Assembly (NCBI GenBank): GCA_017475745.1
Contig: JAFVEZ010000020.1
Location: forward strand, 1 to 53,343
Reading direction: 5' to 3'
From: Selenomonadaceae bacterium
GTDB taxonomy: Bacteria; Bacillota; Negativicutes; Selenomonadales; Selenomonadaceae
Length of the DNA: 53,343 nucleotides
The translations under genes were made by a program, and so were the position numbers. Below, in pieces: positions 16,260 to 25,240 of the stretch (position 1 is the first letter of the stretch; every line of letters begins with the position of its first letter). Below the pieces are notes generated by a model. The model had not been told where the DNA came from. It saw nothing but the letters and a program-made list of their open reading frames with translations, and did no database searches.

Positions 16260-16838
16260 TTAATCTATCCACTCAAATACTTCATTAACATCTACAATCA
16301 AGTCATCAAAGAGCGAGACTTTAATCTCAAATCTAGCCTGAGTACGTTCTTCTTCTGTCAACTGATTCCACTCATTTTCTGAGTAAATCTGATAAACATC
16401 ATCAAGTTCATACTTGCCGTCAATGAGATGATAGACCTCAATACTTTTTTCAATCGGTTCAATGATCCAATATTCTCTAACACCGCTGCTCTCGTAAGTA
16501 TCTTTCTTCTTACCACGATCAAATCTTCTAGTTGACCTTGAGAGAACTTCTGCCACTAAATCCGGCACACCGTAAATTGTACTGCGAGGCTTGAGAATAC
16601 TCAGATCACAAACAACCTTTAAATCTGGCATGTAAAGTTCACCATTATTGAAATGCACATCAAGACTGTCAGTAAAAACTCTTCCATTTTTGTGTTCTCT
16701 AAGATAATTTGCAAAAATTCTATACAAATTACCAATTATCGTATTGTGTTCAATAGTTCCACTTGGTGACATAATTTTAATTCCTCCAATAATTTCATAG
16801 CGATTCCCATGATCAAAATCATAAATCATATCATTCAT
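16260..16838 (-). CDS. Uma2 family (DUF820) nuclease-fold protein, copy 2
   Basis: 192 residues. It shows the same motifs as its neighbour: YMPDLKVVC, GVPDLVAEVLSRST, DRGKKKDTYESSGVREYWII. ATG at 16838 is chosen because AGAGGTG lies about 6 bases upstream; a GTG at 16847 overlaps the stop of the glycosyltransferase gene. It carries an extra acidic segment near NEWNQLTEEERTQ compared with copy 1. It is probably co-transcribed with the genes upstream. Confidence 0.85.
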   Translation of the reverse strand: MNDMIYDFDHGNRYEIIGGIKIMSPSGTIEHNTIIGNLYRIFANYLREHKNGRVFTDSLDVHFNNGELYMPDLKVVCDLSILKPRSTIYGVPDLVAEVLSRSTRRFDRGKKKDTYESSGVREYWIIEPIEKSIEVYHLIDGKYELDDVYQIYSENEWNQLTEEERTQARFEIKVSLFDDLIVDVNEVFEWID

Positions 16839-16843
16839 TGCTA

Positions 16844-17929
16844 TCACCTCTCATCTTTCAATTCAGTATATTCAACTAATCTATGAGCAATATCAGTTGC
16901 TGCAAAGGGCTTTGCCAACTTCTTGGCTGACATCTTCATTGTCTTCAATCGTTCAGAATCGTTTACAATCTCTATAGTCTCTGTCACCTCAGTACTATCT
17001 TGAAGTGCCAATGCTGCTCCGCCCTTGACAGCATACTCTGCATTTAATGATTCCGGTCCAGGTATCGGTGGCAGTAAGAGTATAGGCAATCCAACTGCAA
17101 AAGCTTCAGAGAGTGTCAATGCTCCCGGCTTTGAGATCAATATATCTGAGCTTTGCATTAATTCACAGATATTATCGACAAATCCTAAAACTACCAACTC
17201 ATGCTTAGAGTTCATCGACTTCAATCTAGCTTGCAAGCTATCATTCTTGCCAGTGATGACAATAATCTTCAGCTTGAAGTCAACGCCTTCGAGTGCAAAG
17301 ATCGTCTCTTCAAAGGCACCAAGTCCCAGTCCTCCACCCATTATCAACACGGAGTGTAGTGTCGTACTATCACTATTAATAGGCGCAGTGCTAAAGTTTG
17401 AGCGAATTGGTATACCAGTTGCGAATACATTACATTGACCATGTGCTTCGAGTTCCCGCTTCATGTCCTCAGTCGCAACGAAGTAAATATCAACGCCATC
17501 ATAAATCCAAATCTCGTGAAGTGAATAGTCTGTCAGTACTGCAGCGAGAGTGAACCTCTTATCGTTCTTTGGGTGCAGGAACTTCCAAAGAGCGGCGGCA
17601 GCTTCAGGAAATGGGTGCGTACATATTATCACATCAGGATTTAACCTATTAATCAATCTGGAGAATGGCAGATACATCAACGTTGACCAAATTAGTCTCG
17701 TTACGGAACCGAAGCGCCGAACACCTGCCAAGCGATATATCCTGTCATAGAGATCAGGTATCAATCCGAGAATGGAGAGGTAGAGTCTCTTGAGCAGCCA
17801 GTTGAGGGTTGATATGTTCTTGTCCATAAAGTCCAAGACCTCAGCCTTATCGTTGAGAATCTCAGCGATTGCCTCTGCTGCCTGCATATGACCAGAGCCG
17901 ATTGAGGCAGATAATATCAATATCTTCAA
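16844..17929 (-). CDS. MurG/MGDG-synthase-like glycosyltransferase (GT28)
   Basis: 361 residues. The N-terminal domain MKILILSASIGSGHMQAAEA matches the MGDG synthase/UgtP type that binds diacylglycerol. PDVIICTHPFPEAAA, LTDYSLHEIWIYDGVD, MGGGLGLGAFEETI and the UDP-sugar site ISKPGALTLSEAFAVGLP follow. It probably glycosylates a lipid such as diacylglycerol at the inner membrane. It starts at TTG behind GGAGGG and overlaps the SDR stop by 4 bases (TTGA), so the two are translationally coupled. Confidence 0.85.
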   Translation of the reverse strand: MKILILSASIGSGHMQAAEAIAEILNDKAEVLDFMDKNISTLNWLLKRLYLSILGLIPDLYDRIYRLAGVRRFGSVTRLIWSTLMYLPFSRLINRLNPDVIICTHPFPEAAAALWKFLHPKNDKRFTLAAVLTDYSLHEIWIYDGVDIYFVATEDMKRELEAHGQCNVFATGIPIRSNFSTAPINSDSTTLHSVLIMGGGLGLGAFEETIFALEGVDFKLKIIVITGKNDSLQARLKSMNSKHELVVLGFVDNICELMQSSDILISKPGALTLSEAFAVGLPILLLPPIPGPESLNAEYAVKGGAALALQDSTEVTETIEIVNDSERLKTMKMSAKKLAKPFAATDIAHRLVEYTELKDER

Positions 17930-18657
17930 GCAGTCAGCCCTCCATCAACACTTAACACTGTACCCGTCACAAAGCTTGCCTTGTCACTTGCTAAGAAGTA
18001 GATCGTCTCCGCAATTTCTTCAGCCTTGGCAATCCTCTTCAGTGGATAGACTGAAGCCAAATCTTCAATCTTCTCGCCACTACGTCGAAGTTGAGCTTCA
18101 GTCATCGGCGTCAATACGTCACCAGGTGCCACACAGTTGACGCGAATTGGAATATATGCCAACTCTAATGCCAATGATTTGGTAAATGCGACAACCGCGC
18201 CTTTACTTGCCGAGTACAATGCACAGAAGTAATTACCCTTAATCCCAGCATCACTCGCCACATTGACAATGGCACCGCAAGTCTTCGTCAATGCTTCAAC
18301 AGCAGCACGGCACATGAAGAAGGTACCCTTGACATTGGTGTTAAATATCCGTTGATACTCCGTCTCGTCAACAGAACTGATAGCACCTTCGCTGTAGAGA
18401 CCGGCAGAGTTGACCAAAACATCAACAGCACCGAATTGTTGAACAGTCTCATTGATAACCCGATTGCAGTCATCAACATTACTGACATCAGCGCGAATGT
18501 AAAACACTTGATCTGAATTGAACTTATCAAGTGTAACCCTTGCCTTCTGTTCAGATCGCCCAATAAGAACACATCTATAATGATTCTTGATAAATATCTC
18601 AGCCGCCGCAAGTCCGATACCGCTTGTGCCGCCGGTGATTATCACAACTTTAGACAT
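17926..18657 (-). CDS. Short-chain dehydrogenase/reductase
   Basis: 243 residues, classical SDR. It has TGGTSGIGLAAAEIF for NAD(P), NSAG, the catalytic Ser in NVASDAG, YSASKGAVVAF with Tyr and Lys, and the C-terminal FVTGTVLSVDGG. It resembles FabG (3-oxoacyl-ACP reductase) and glucose dehydrogenases; the substrate is not known. It starts directly after the DUF4405-flavodoxin stop and overlaps the glycosyltransferase by 4 bases. A role in making or modifying a lipid for that glycosyltransferase is only a guess. Confidence 0.85.
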   Translation of the reverse strand: MSKVVIITGGTSGIGLAAAEIFIKNHYRCVLIGRSEQKARVTLDKFNSDQVFYIRADVSNVDDCNRVINETVQQFGAVDVLVNSAGLYSEGAISSVDETEYQRIFNTNVKGTFFMCRAAVEALTKTCGAIVNVASDAGIKGNYFCALYSASKGAVVAFTKSLALELAYIPIRVNCVAPGDVLTPMTEAQLRRSGEKIEDLASVYPLKRIAKAEEIAETIYFLASDKASFVTGTVLSVDGGLTA

Positions 18658-19752
18658 TTACTTCAACCTCAAAGAATCCAGATAGTTATAAATAGTACTT
18701 CGCGCAGTAGGAACGTCACTACTGTAGATGTCCAGAGGATTGGTAATGAATCGAGCATTGGTTGAACGCCTTATTACCTCAAGACTATCACCGACACCAC
18801 CACCACCGTGAGTTACAATCGGAATTAACGTCTTGCCGCTCAAGTCACAATTCCTCAGAAAACCCTCAACGGCACGTGGCAGAGTACTCCACCAAAGTGG
18901 ATAGACTAGAACGACAGTATCAATACTGGATAAATCCGGCAAGGGTCCTTTGAGGATCGGAACACCGGCGCTATTAAGTTCGTTCTTGCCTATTGTGACA
19001 GTCTCCGAGTAACTTGCAGGATATTTGTCAACAGTTTGAATCTCAAAGACTTTACCGCCAACGGTATTGTTGACCATCATTGCAATCATTTGGGTATTGC
19101 CGATAATCTCACCGTGATCCTTCATTACCGAAGCACCACTTACCGCATTAACATCAGGTGTGAAGTCCGTATTGCCAACGCGGCTGAAGTAAATCGTCAT
19201 TACTTTAGCATTAAGGTTAAGCTTCTTGCCATCGACAATTTGAGCGCTGTCGACTTCGACCTTATGAAACCAGCGATCAAGATAAGGCATTGCGAAGATA
19301 CTGCTAACTGCAATGGCAAACGCAACAAAGGCAGTAATTCTAAAGGCTTTGTTCTTGATGTAACGATTGGCATAGATGAGCAGGTGGACGAAAAGCACAA
19401 ACAGAGTGATAATCGCCGAAGCAAGATGTAGCGCCCGCCAGTTTATGATGTCTGGAATCTTTAAATCCGCAAATAGATAGTTAGAGAGAGCAATTCCTGA
19501 AAACATCAGAGCACCTAAACTCAATGAAAACAACATCAAGCAGACACAATTCACCAGTTTCGATTTGGTAAGCTTTCCATTTGGAATACTGCGGTAGAAG
19601 TTTCTGTTGACTATGTTGTGGATTATCACGAGTAGAATGAAAGTACAACCTAAAACCTCGTGAACATTTGCAGGAATAAACATACTCGCCAAACCGCTTA
19701 AGAAGAGTATTAAAAGTGCAATATCTATGACTTTCTTAATGAATCTGCTCAC
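18658..19752 (-). CDS. DUF4405-like membrane domain fused to flavodoxin
   Basis: 364 residues in two parts. Residues 1-160 have about four hydrophobic helices with spaced histidines (FIPANVHEVLG, LVIIHNIVN, WRALHLASA, FVLFVHLLIY), like the heme-binding DUF4405/cytochrome b561-like family. Residues about 185-364 are flavodoxin-like (VMTIYFSRVGNTDF, VLVYPLWWSTLPRAVEGFL, VTHGGGGVGDSLE). By topology the flavodoxin part probably faces the outside, after the last helix ending near MPYLDRW. It could pass electrons across the membrane. It shares its flavodoxin type with the exported protein at 39101-39697. Confidence 0.75.
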   Translation of the reverse strand: MSRFIKKVIDIALLILFLSGLASMFIPANVHEVLGCTFILLVIIHNIVNRNFYRSIPNGKLTKSKLVNCVCLMLFSLSLGALMFSGIALSNYLFADLKIPDIINWRALHLASAIITLFVLFVHLLIYANRYIKNKAFRITAFVAFAIAVSSIFAMPYLDRWFHKVEVDSAQIVDGKKLNLNAKVMTIYFSRVGNTDFTPDVNAVSGASVMKDHGEIIGNTQMIAMMVNNTVGGKVFEIQTVDKYPASYSETVTIGKNELNSAGVPILKGPLPDLSSIDTVVLVYPLWWSTLPRAVEGFLRNCDLSGKTLIPIVTHGGGGVGDSLEVIRRSTNARFITNPLDIYSSDVPTARSTIYNYLDSLRLK

Positions 19753-19774
19753 TTATACGTACTCCTTATATACC

Positions 19775-21097
19775 TTAATATACTCGTTCACCCTTCAAGA
19801 GCCAAGTCTGCGGCTGAGTGATCTTGACATTGATAAAATCACCGACCTGCTCATTGTCGTGCTTGAAGAGAACAAGCTTGTTTGTCCTTGTTCTACCGGT
19901 GAAGATTGTTGGATCGGTCTTGCTGGCACCTTCGACTAGCACCTCAAACACTTGTTCGCTGAGTTGTTCGTTAATGGCAAGACTTATCTCGTTTTGCACG
20001 TCCATTAGCCTTGTAAGTCGCTCATGTTTAATGGAATCGTCGACTTGATTGTCAAACTTTGCTGCCGGTGTTCCGGAGCGCTTGGAGTAGATAAACGTAT
20101 AGGCAGCGTCAAACTTGATCTCACGAATAAAATCAAGCGTCTCGTTAAAGTCTCTATCCGTTTCACCAGGAAAGCCAACTATCAAATCCGTCGTCAGACT
20201 GACATCTGGAATCTGCTCTCTGATTCTCTTAACCAGTTGACGATATTGATCGACGGTGTAGACTCGATTCATATTCTTGAGGATTCGATCTGACCCATAT
20301 TGAACAGGTAAATGGATATGCTCACAAATATGTTCACCGTTGCGGATAGCTTCAATTAACTCATCTGACAAGTCCTTTGGGTGAGAAGTCATAAATCTCA
20401 AACGTCTCAGGCCTTCAATCTTGTCGACTTCAGTTATAAGTTCAGCGAAGTTGGCAAGTTTATGATCCTTGCCGTAGGAGTTGACATTCTGACCAAGTAG
20501 GATAACTTCCACGACACCCGCCTTGACTGCTTCTTTAACTTCGTTGATTATATCATCAGGCAGACGGCTTCTCTCACGCCCACGGACATAAGGTACAATG
20601 CAATAAGTACAGTAGTTATTACAGCCGTACATGATAGGTACAAACTCGGAGAAGACCTTCTGTGCAGGCGAGAATGCGGAATATTGAGAGAAGCTCTCGC
20701 TGCCGTTGACATCAGAGGTATCTACAATATGACTCGGTACTTCCTCAAGAGATTGAACAATGCGAATGAGTTCACCTGTCCTGCCGGTGCCGAGTACAAA
20801 ATCAACATGTGGCGCACGGCGAATTAATTGCTCGCCTTCCTTCTGTGCCATGCAACCTGTGATACCGATTATCAACTTGGGATTCTGCCGCTTAAGGTGT
20901 TTAAGCTCTCCGATCTTGCCATAAACTCGATCTTCTGCCGACTCTCTCACACAGCAGGTGTTGATTAGAATCAAGTCCGCTTCGTCAAATTCGTCAACAT
21001 AATCATAACCAATAGTTTGAAGCTGTCCTGCCATTCGTTCCGAATCGGCAACATTCATTTGACAGCCATAAGTAAGGATTTTCATTTTCTTATTCAT
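19775..21097 (-). CDS. miaB: tRNA-2-methylthio-N6-dimethylallyladenosine synthase MiaB
   Basis: 440-residue radical-SAM methylthiotransferase acting on A37 of tRNAs that read UNN codons. The N-terminal UPF0004 domain has the three cluster Cys (YGCQMN, NTCCVRE, GITGCMAQ), followed by the SAM cluster YGCNNYCTYCIVPYVRGRER and a C-terminal TRAM domain (FTGRTRTNKLV ... GDFINVKI). It is the first gene of the minus-strand run and has its own promoter. The predicted transcription start falls at about the first ATG, so either the mRNA is leaderless or translation starts at the fifth codon ATG (21085). Confidence 0.97.
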   Translation of the reverse strand: MNKKMKILTYGCQMNVADSERMAGQLQTIGYDYVDEFDEADLILINTCCVRESAEDRVYGKIGELKHLKRQNPKLIIGITGCMAQKEGEQLIRRAPHVDFVLGTGRTGELIRIVQSLEEVPSHIVDTSDVNGSESFSQYSAFSPAQKVFSEFVPIMYGCNNYCTYCIVPYVRGRERSRLPDDIINEVKEAVKAGVVEVILLGQNVNSYGKDHKLANFAELITEVDKIEGLRRLRFMTSHPKDLSDELIEAIRNGEHICEHIHLPVQYGSDRILKNMNRVYTVDQYRQLVKRIREQIPDVSLTTDLIVGFPGETDRDFNETLDFIREIKFDAAYTFIYSKRSGTPAAKFDNQVDDSIKHERLTRLMDVQNEISLAINEQLSEQVFEVLVEGASKTDPTIFTGRTRTNKLVLFKHDNEQVGDFINVKITQPQTWLLKGERVY

Positions 21098-21103
21098 TCT
21101 GTT

Positions 21104-21132
21104 ATTTTAGCATTAAAATAAATATTAATCAA
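21104..21132 (-). promoter_or_regulatory. Promoter for miaB and possibly the genes behind it
   Basis: On the minus strand TTGATT (21127-21132), 17 bases, TAAAAT (21104-21109). The expected start is close to 21097. Confidence 0.5.
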
Positions 21133-21239
21133 ATGTTTAATGCAAAAACTTGACTCAAGGCAGGAATTTCAAAATGAGTGTAGTAAATAATTATTGTCGA
21201 AATTATGTCTCTTATTATGTTAATAAGGAGGTCTGTCAA

Positions 21240-24200
21240 ATGTCTAATAGTACAGAACAACATTCAGAGCAAATGGATTTGTTGACGGGTCTTCCAAATA
21301 TTACTTACTTTCGCAGTCTCTCTCAAAAGATTCTGGACGATCCGAAAGAGCGAGCCAAAGGTCTGGCTTTTATTTACTTTAATATAAAGAACTTCCGATC
21401 TTTTAACTACTATTATGGTTTTGATGCCGGTGATCGCTATCTCATAAAGGTTGGCAATATTATTCACAAGGTTTTTCCTGAGATGTACGTCTCAAGGTTT
21501 GCTGATGATCACTTTATGGTGATTGCCTACAACAATGGCATTGAAGATCGTTTACAAGTTCTTCGAGAACAGGCTACTGTTCAGAAGATGAGCAAGTCAA
21601 TGACAATCAAAGCCGGCATCTATGTCGTGCCGGAGAGCGGTACTCAAAATGCCGTTCGAGCCTACGACAAAGCTAAACTTGCCTGTGAGAGTATCAAAGA
21701 CCTTTTGAGTACTGACAACTGCTATTATACCGATGAGCTTGGGCAGCGTGAGAGGTTGAGAGAACATATCATTGAGAGTCTTGATAATGCCATTATAAAC
21801 AATCATATCAAAGTATTCTATCAGCCGATTATTCACGTCGTTAGTGGTCGTCTTTGTGGTTATGAAGGGCTTGCAAGATGGGTTGATCCTGTGTTTGGCT
21901 TTCTATCACCTGTAGACTTTATAACCACTCTTGAAAACGCTCGTCTGATTCACCGTCTTGACACCTATATGATACACAAGATTTGTTATGATATACGCGA
22001 TTGTATTGCTAAAGGTTTTCCTGTCGTACCTGTATCTGTCAATCTCTCTGCACTTGACTTTCAAATGACGGATATGCCTGTCATTGCCAGTCAAGCTCTT
22101 AGAGAGACTGAACTGACACCAGACTTGCTTAATCTTGAGATCACCGAAGCTGCATTGACCAGTGAAAACGAAAACATACATAACGTTTTAGAGCGCTTTC
22201 ACTCTGCTGGTTTTGAAATATGGATGGACAATTTCGGAAGCAAGTACTCTTCACTGAACATTTTGGAAGAAGTAGATATTGACTTGTTGAAAGTTGATAT
22301 GCGCTTTCTTGAGAATTTCCATACCAGTTCACGTTCCCGTGCAATCCTCAAAAATATAATGAATATGGCTAAAGAAATAGGAATCCGTACTCTTATGGAA
22401 GGTGTTGAGGACGAAGAGGTTTTAGAGTTCCTCCGACAGACCGGCTGCGAGAAGGCACAGGGCTATCTATTTGGTAAACCTGCTGAAATTGATGATTTGA
22501 GACATTTGGAGCTTAATCCTGAGCCAAGTGAGATTCGCAGTTATTACGATGCAATCGGAAATGTCAACCTACTTTCACAGACACCGCTCAAAACTGGCTG
22601 GTCAGAAGAGGATAGCAAGTCCACTATTGCAGATTTCAACGGAATACCGCTTGCCATTGTTGAGTTTGACGGCAGAAACTTTAAGTTCCTTATGTCTAAC
22701 CCTAGTTTCAAGAAGGTTTTCAAGGCGCTTGGTGTTGACGGTAAAGACACACCTGATGAGGTTTTTAATAATCCAATGCTACAGTTTGCTCTTAAAGTCC
22801 ATAATGCCGCCCAGCAATGCATCAATGAGGGCAATGAGATCGTCAGAGATTTCGTGACAAGTGAAGGATTTCATAATCTCCGCCTTCGCTGTATCGCCTA
22901 CAACGATAGTACGCAGGTTGGTGCTCTTTTGGCAGTCGTTGAACAGGTCAGCGGCAATGATACTTTGAATCGTCAGCAGCGCAGGGATAGGTCTCTTCGT
23001 TTCCTCTATTCACTTTACAGTCGTGTGGATTTGTTGAAGTTGGACGGCACTGAGATTGAAAATGTCTATCTTAACTCTTCACGTTATCGTGATAGTTTTG
23101 TTAGAGATTCTGTTGCAATATCAGTCAAAAATTTCTCTGAGCGCAACATTTACGTTGAAGATCGTCAGAAGTTCATTGACTTCTATGATGTAACAACATT
23201 TGATACCCGCCTTGCAGAATTTGGCGGCAACTATATAATCGACTACTTCAGAACCATTGATGACAATCAAAACTATAGTTGGCAAATGTATATGTTGATT
23301 CCGATAATTATCAGCGGTGAGAAGTACCTTTTAAGTTGTGCTAGAGGTATCGACGCAGAGAGAATGCGCCGTCTGCCGGAGATTGACAAGATGGGTACTG
23401 AATATTACGATATGCCAGGCAATCCTATATTCTTGTTGCTTGCAGTTAGAGCTTTTACTTCCACCTTTGGATATGGTACCTTTGAGCAGTTCTTAAATAA
23501 CTCTTTCTACATTGAAGCAAATCTCACTGACAATCGAGTTTTCTATATGCACCTCGGTAAACAAGGGATAATCAGTCGTAAGAGTTATGAAAATTTGAAC
23601 TATGACGAAACTATTCGCGACGTAATTCTCAACACCGTTGTCGAGCACGGGCATAGGGCAGTTGAGAAGTTCTTTAAACGTCGTCGTCTTCTTGCAGATT
23701 ACGAACTTGGCAAAATTGTCGGTGAGATGGAATTTCTGCGCCGCCCTGAAGAAAACTCTAAGCCGCGCTGGCTCCACACGGTCTATCAGCTTCGTGAATC
23801 AAATGAGACTGGTGATATACATGCCTACTTCTTGTCATTCAATGTTGATGACTATCGCAGGACAACAGAGCACTTAATTACATTGATTGAGCGCGATTCT
23901 TTGACACAACTGTATAATCGTGGCACCGCTATAAGCTTCATTACTGATTATCTCAATAATCCTGGTGATCGTCGTGGTGCGCTTGTAATTCTCGATCTTG
24001 ACAACTTCAAACAGATTAACGATCGCTTCGGTCATGACTGCGGTGACAATATCATCAAAGACGCAGCAAATCGAATGGAACATGCCTTTGGCAAGATTGG
24101 CGTTGTTGCTAGAATTGGCGGCGATGAGTTCCTTGTCTTCATTAAGGATATGGATGCCGATCAAGTTGATTTGATGCTCCAAAACTTCAGTTCTAGCATA

Positions 24201-24809
24201 AAGAATATTGACTATAAAGATCAACACATCACCTACACTATGTCGATAGGTTGTGCTATATATCCTGACCACGGCAACGATTATAAGACACTCTATCAAA
24301 ATGCCGATATGGCACTTTACTCTGTCAAGATGAGTGGTCGTGCCAATTATCGTGAATTCTCGCCGAAGATGAGGAACGCCAACAGAAATCAGCTTGGCTT
24401 TAGTCTCAACCAAATTAGTGAGGGTATGCCCGGTGGTTTCTTGATCTATCGCGACAATGAAGAATTGGAGATACTCTACGCCAATAAGAAACTACTGGAT
24501 ATTTACGAATGTGAATCACTTGAAGAGTTCAGGAGCTTAACTGGCAACAGCTTCAGAGGTTGTGTCTTGAGCAAAGATTGGGGATTTGTACAGGACACCA
24601 TCAATGCTCAACTCAATCTTTCTGCTGATTATGATTATGTACAATATCGTGCAAGGACAGCAAAAGGTCGAGTTATAATGCTTGAGGACTTCGGAAGACT
24701 TGTTCATTCAGCCGATGATGGTGATATATTCTATGTGTTCATAATTGATCTTGAGAACAAGGAAAAAATATATCCAAGTACAGATTTAGATGATACAAGT
24801 AATGTTTAA
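21240..24809 (+). CDS. Multidomain c-di-GMP signalling protein: degenerate GGDEF, EAL, PAS-like, GGDEF, PAS-like
   Basis: About 1189 residues. A degenerate GGDEF (SRFADDHFMVIAY in place of the GGDEF loop) comes first. An EAL domain follows with YEGLARW (near 208), SVNLSALDF, LNLEITEAAL, IWMDNFGSKYSSL (near 329), DLLKVDMRF, MEGVEDEE and AQGYLFGKP. The DD of the usual DDFG motif is DN, which may reduce activity. Then come about 450 residues with PAS-like stretches, an intact GGDEF (SLTQLYNRG near 883, VARIGGDEFLVFI near 957) and a final PAS-like domain. There are no membrane segments. ATG 21240 has AAGGAGG upstream. It is probably a cytosolic sensor of mainly cyclase type. Confidence 0.88.
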   Translation: MSNSTEQHSEQMDLLTGLPNITYFRSLSQKILDDPKERAKGLAFIYFNIKNFRSFNYYYGFDAGDRYLIKVGNIIHKVFPEMYVSRFADDHFMVIAYNNGIEDRLQVLREQATVQKMSKSMTIKAGIYVVPESGTQNAVRAYDKAKLACESIKDLLSTDNCYYTDELGQRERLREHIIESLDNAIINNHIKVFYQPIIHVVSGRLCGYEGLARWVDPVFGFLSPVDFITTLENARLIHRLDTYMIHKICYDIRDCIAKGFPVVPVSVNLSALDFQMTDMPVIASQALRETELTPDLLNLEITEAALTSENENIHNVLERFHSAGFEIWMDNFGSKYSSLNILEEVDIDLLKVDMRFLENFHTSSRSRAILKNIMNMAKEIGIRTLMEGVEDEEVLEFLRQTGCEKAQGYLFGKPAEIDDLRHLELNPEPSEIRSYYDAIGNVNLLSQTPLKTGWSEEDSKSTIADFNGIPLAIVEFDGRNFKFLMSNPSFKKVFKALGVDGKDTPDEVFNNPMLQFALKVHNAAQQCINEGNEIVRDFVTSEGFHNLRLRCIAYNDSTQVGALLAVVEQVSGNDTLNRQQRRDRSLRFLYSLYSRVDLLKLDGTEIENVYLNSSRYRDSFVRDSVAISVKNFSERNIYVEDRQKFIDFYDVTTFDTRLAEFGGNYIIDYFRTIDDNQNYSWQMYMLIPIIISGEKYLLSCARGIDAERMRRLPEIDKMGTEYYDMPGNPIFLLLAVRAFTSTFGYGTFEQFLNNSFYIEANLTDNRVFYMHLGKQGIISRKSYENLNYDETIRDVILNTVVEHGHRAVEKFFKRRRLLADYELGKIVGEMEFLRRPEENSKPRWLHTVYQLRESNETGDIHAYFLSFNVDDYRRTTEHLITLIERDSLTQLYNRGTAISFITDYLNNPGDRRGALVILDLDNFKQINDRFGHDCGDNIIKDAANRMEHAFGKIGVVARIGGDEFLVFIKDMDADQVDLMLQNFSSSIKNIDYKDQHITYTMSIGCAIYPDHGNDYKTLYQNADMALYSVKMSGRANYREFSPKMRNANRNQLGFSLNQISEGMPGGFLIYRDNEELEILYANKKLLDIYECESLEEFRSLTGNSFRGCVLSKDWGFVQDTINAQLNLSADYDYVQYRARTAKGRVIMLEDFGRLVHSADDGDIFYVFIIDLENKEKIYPSTDLDDTSNV

Positions 24810-24825
24810 TATCCCCCTGGGACGC

Positions 24826-24854
24826 TTGCAAAATATTTAATGTTGTTTTAAAAT
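24826..24854 (+). promoter_or_regulatory. Promoter for the HMA-like gene
   Basis: TTGCAA (24826-24831), 17 bases, TAAAAT (24849-24854), about 30 bases before the start codon. Confidence 0.55.
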
Positions 24855-24885
24855 GACATTGAATTTACAATTAGGAGGAATTTAA

Positions 24886-25128
24886 ATGTGTGCAGAATGT
24901 GGCTGCGGTGCCAATAATGGCAATACTCGCCTACAATTCAATGCTAAAGGTTATACTGAGGATTCGGCAAAGGCTGTTGAGAAGTCACTTCTTGGTCTAC
25001 CCGGTGTTCTTTACGTTCATATTCACGCCCATGACGGTGAAACGACGATTGACTATAATCCAAGTAAGACAAAATTAATGGAAATATTGAACATTTTCAG
25101 TCAGAACGAGGTTGAAGCTGCATTGTAA
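24886..25128 (+). CDS. Small HMA-fold-like protein with N-terminal Cys cluster
   Basis: 80 residues. After MCAECGCGANNGN the chain follows a heavy-metal-associated ferredoxin-like pattern: strand RLQFNAKG, helix EDSAKAVEKSLLGLPGV, strand VLYVHIHAHDGETTIDYNP, helix KLMEILNIF. The metal loop of classical HMA proteins (GMTCxxC) is replaced by AKGYTEDSA without Cys; the Cys residues are instead at the extreme N-terminus (CxxCxC). His residues in HIHAH could also bind metal. The start has AGGAGGA upstream. A metallochaperone role is possible but not shown. Confidence 0.6.
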   Translation: MCAECGCGANNGNTRLQFNAKGYTEDSAKAVEKSLLGLPGVLYVHIHAHDGETTIDYNPSKTKLMEILNIFSQNEVEAAL

Positions 25129-25170
25129 ATAAATCTCTTGACAAAAATTCTTGAGATGTTATTTGAATTA

Positions 25171-25198
25171 ACAAAAGCGCCCTGTTCTAACAGGACGC
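25171..25198 (-). terminator. Terminator on the minus strand (end of the toxin-like transcript)
   Basis: Read on the minus strand, GCGTCCTGTT (25198-25189) pairs with AACAGGGCGC (25186-25177), with one mismatch, followed by TTTTG. It lies downstream of the 31-codon ORF at 25241-25336. Confidence 0.6.
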
Positions 25199-25240
25199 CA
25201 TTGGATACCGTGACTTGAGGTCACTTGGAATGGACATTAT

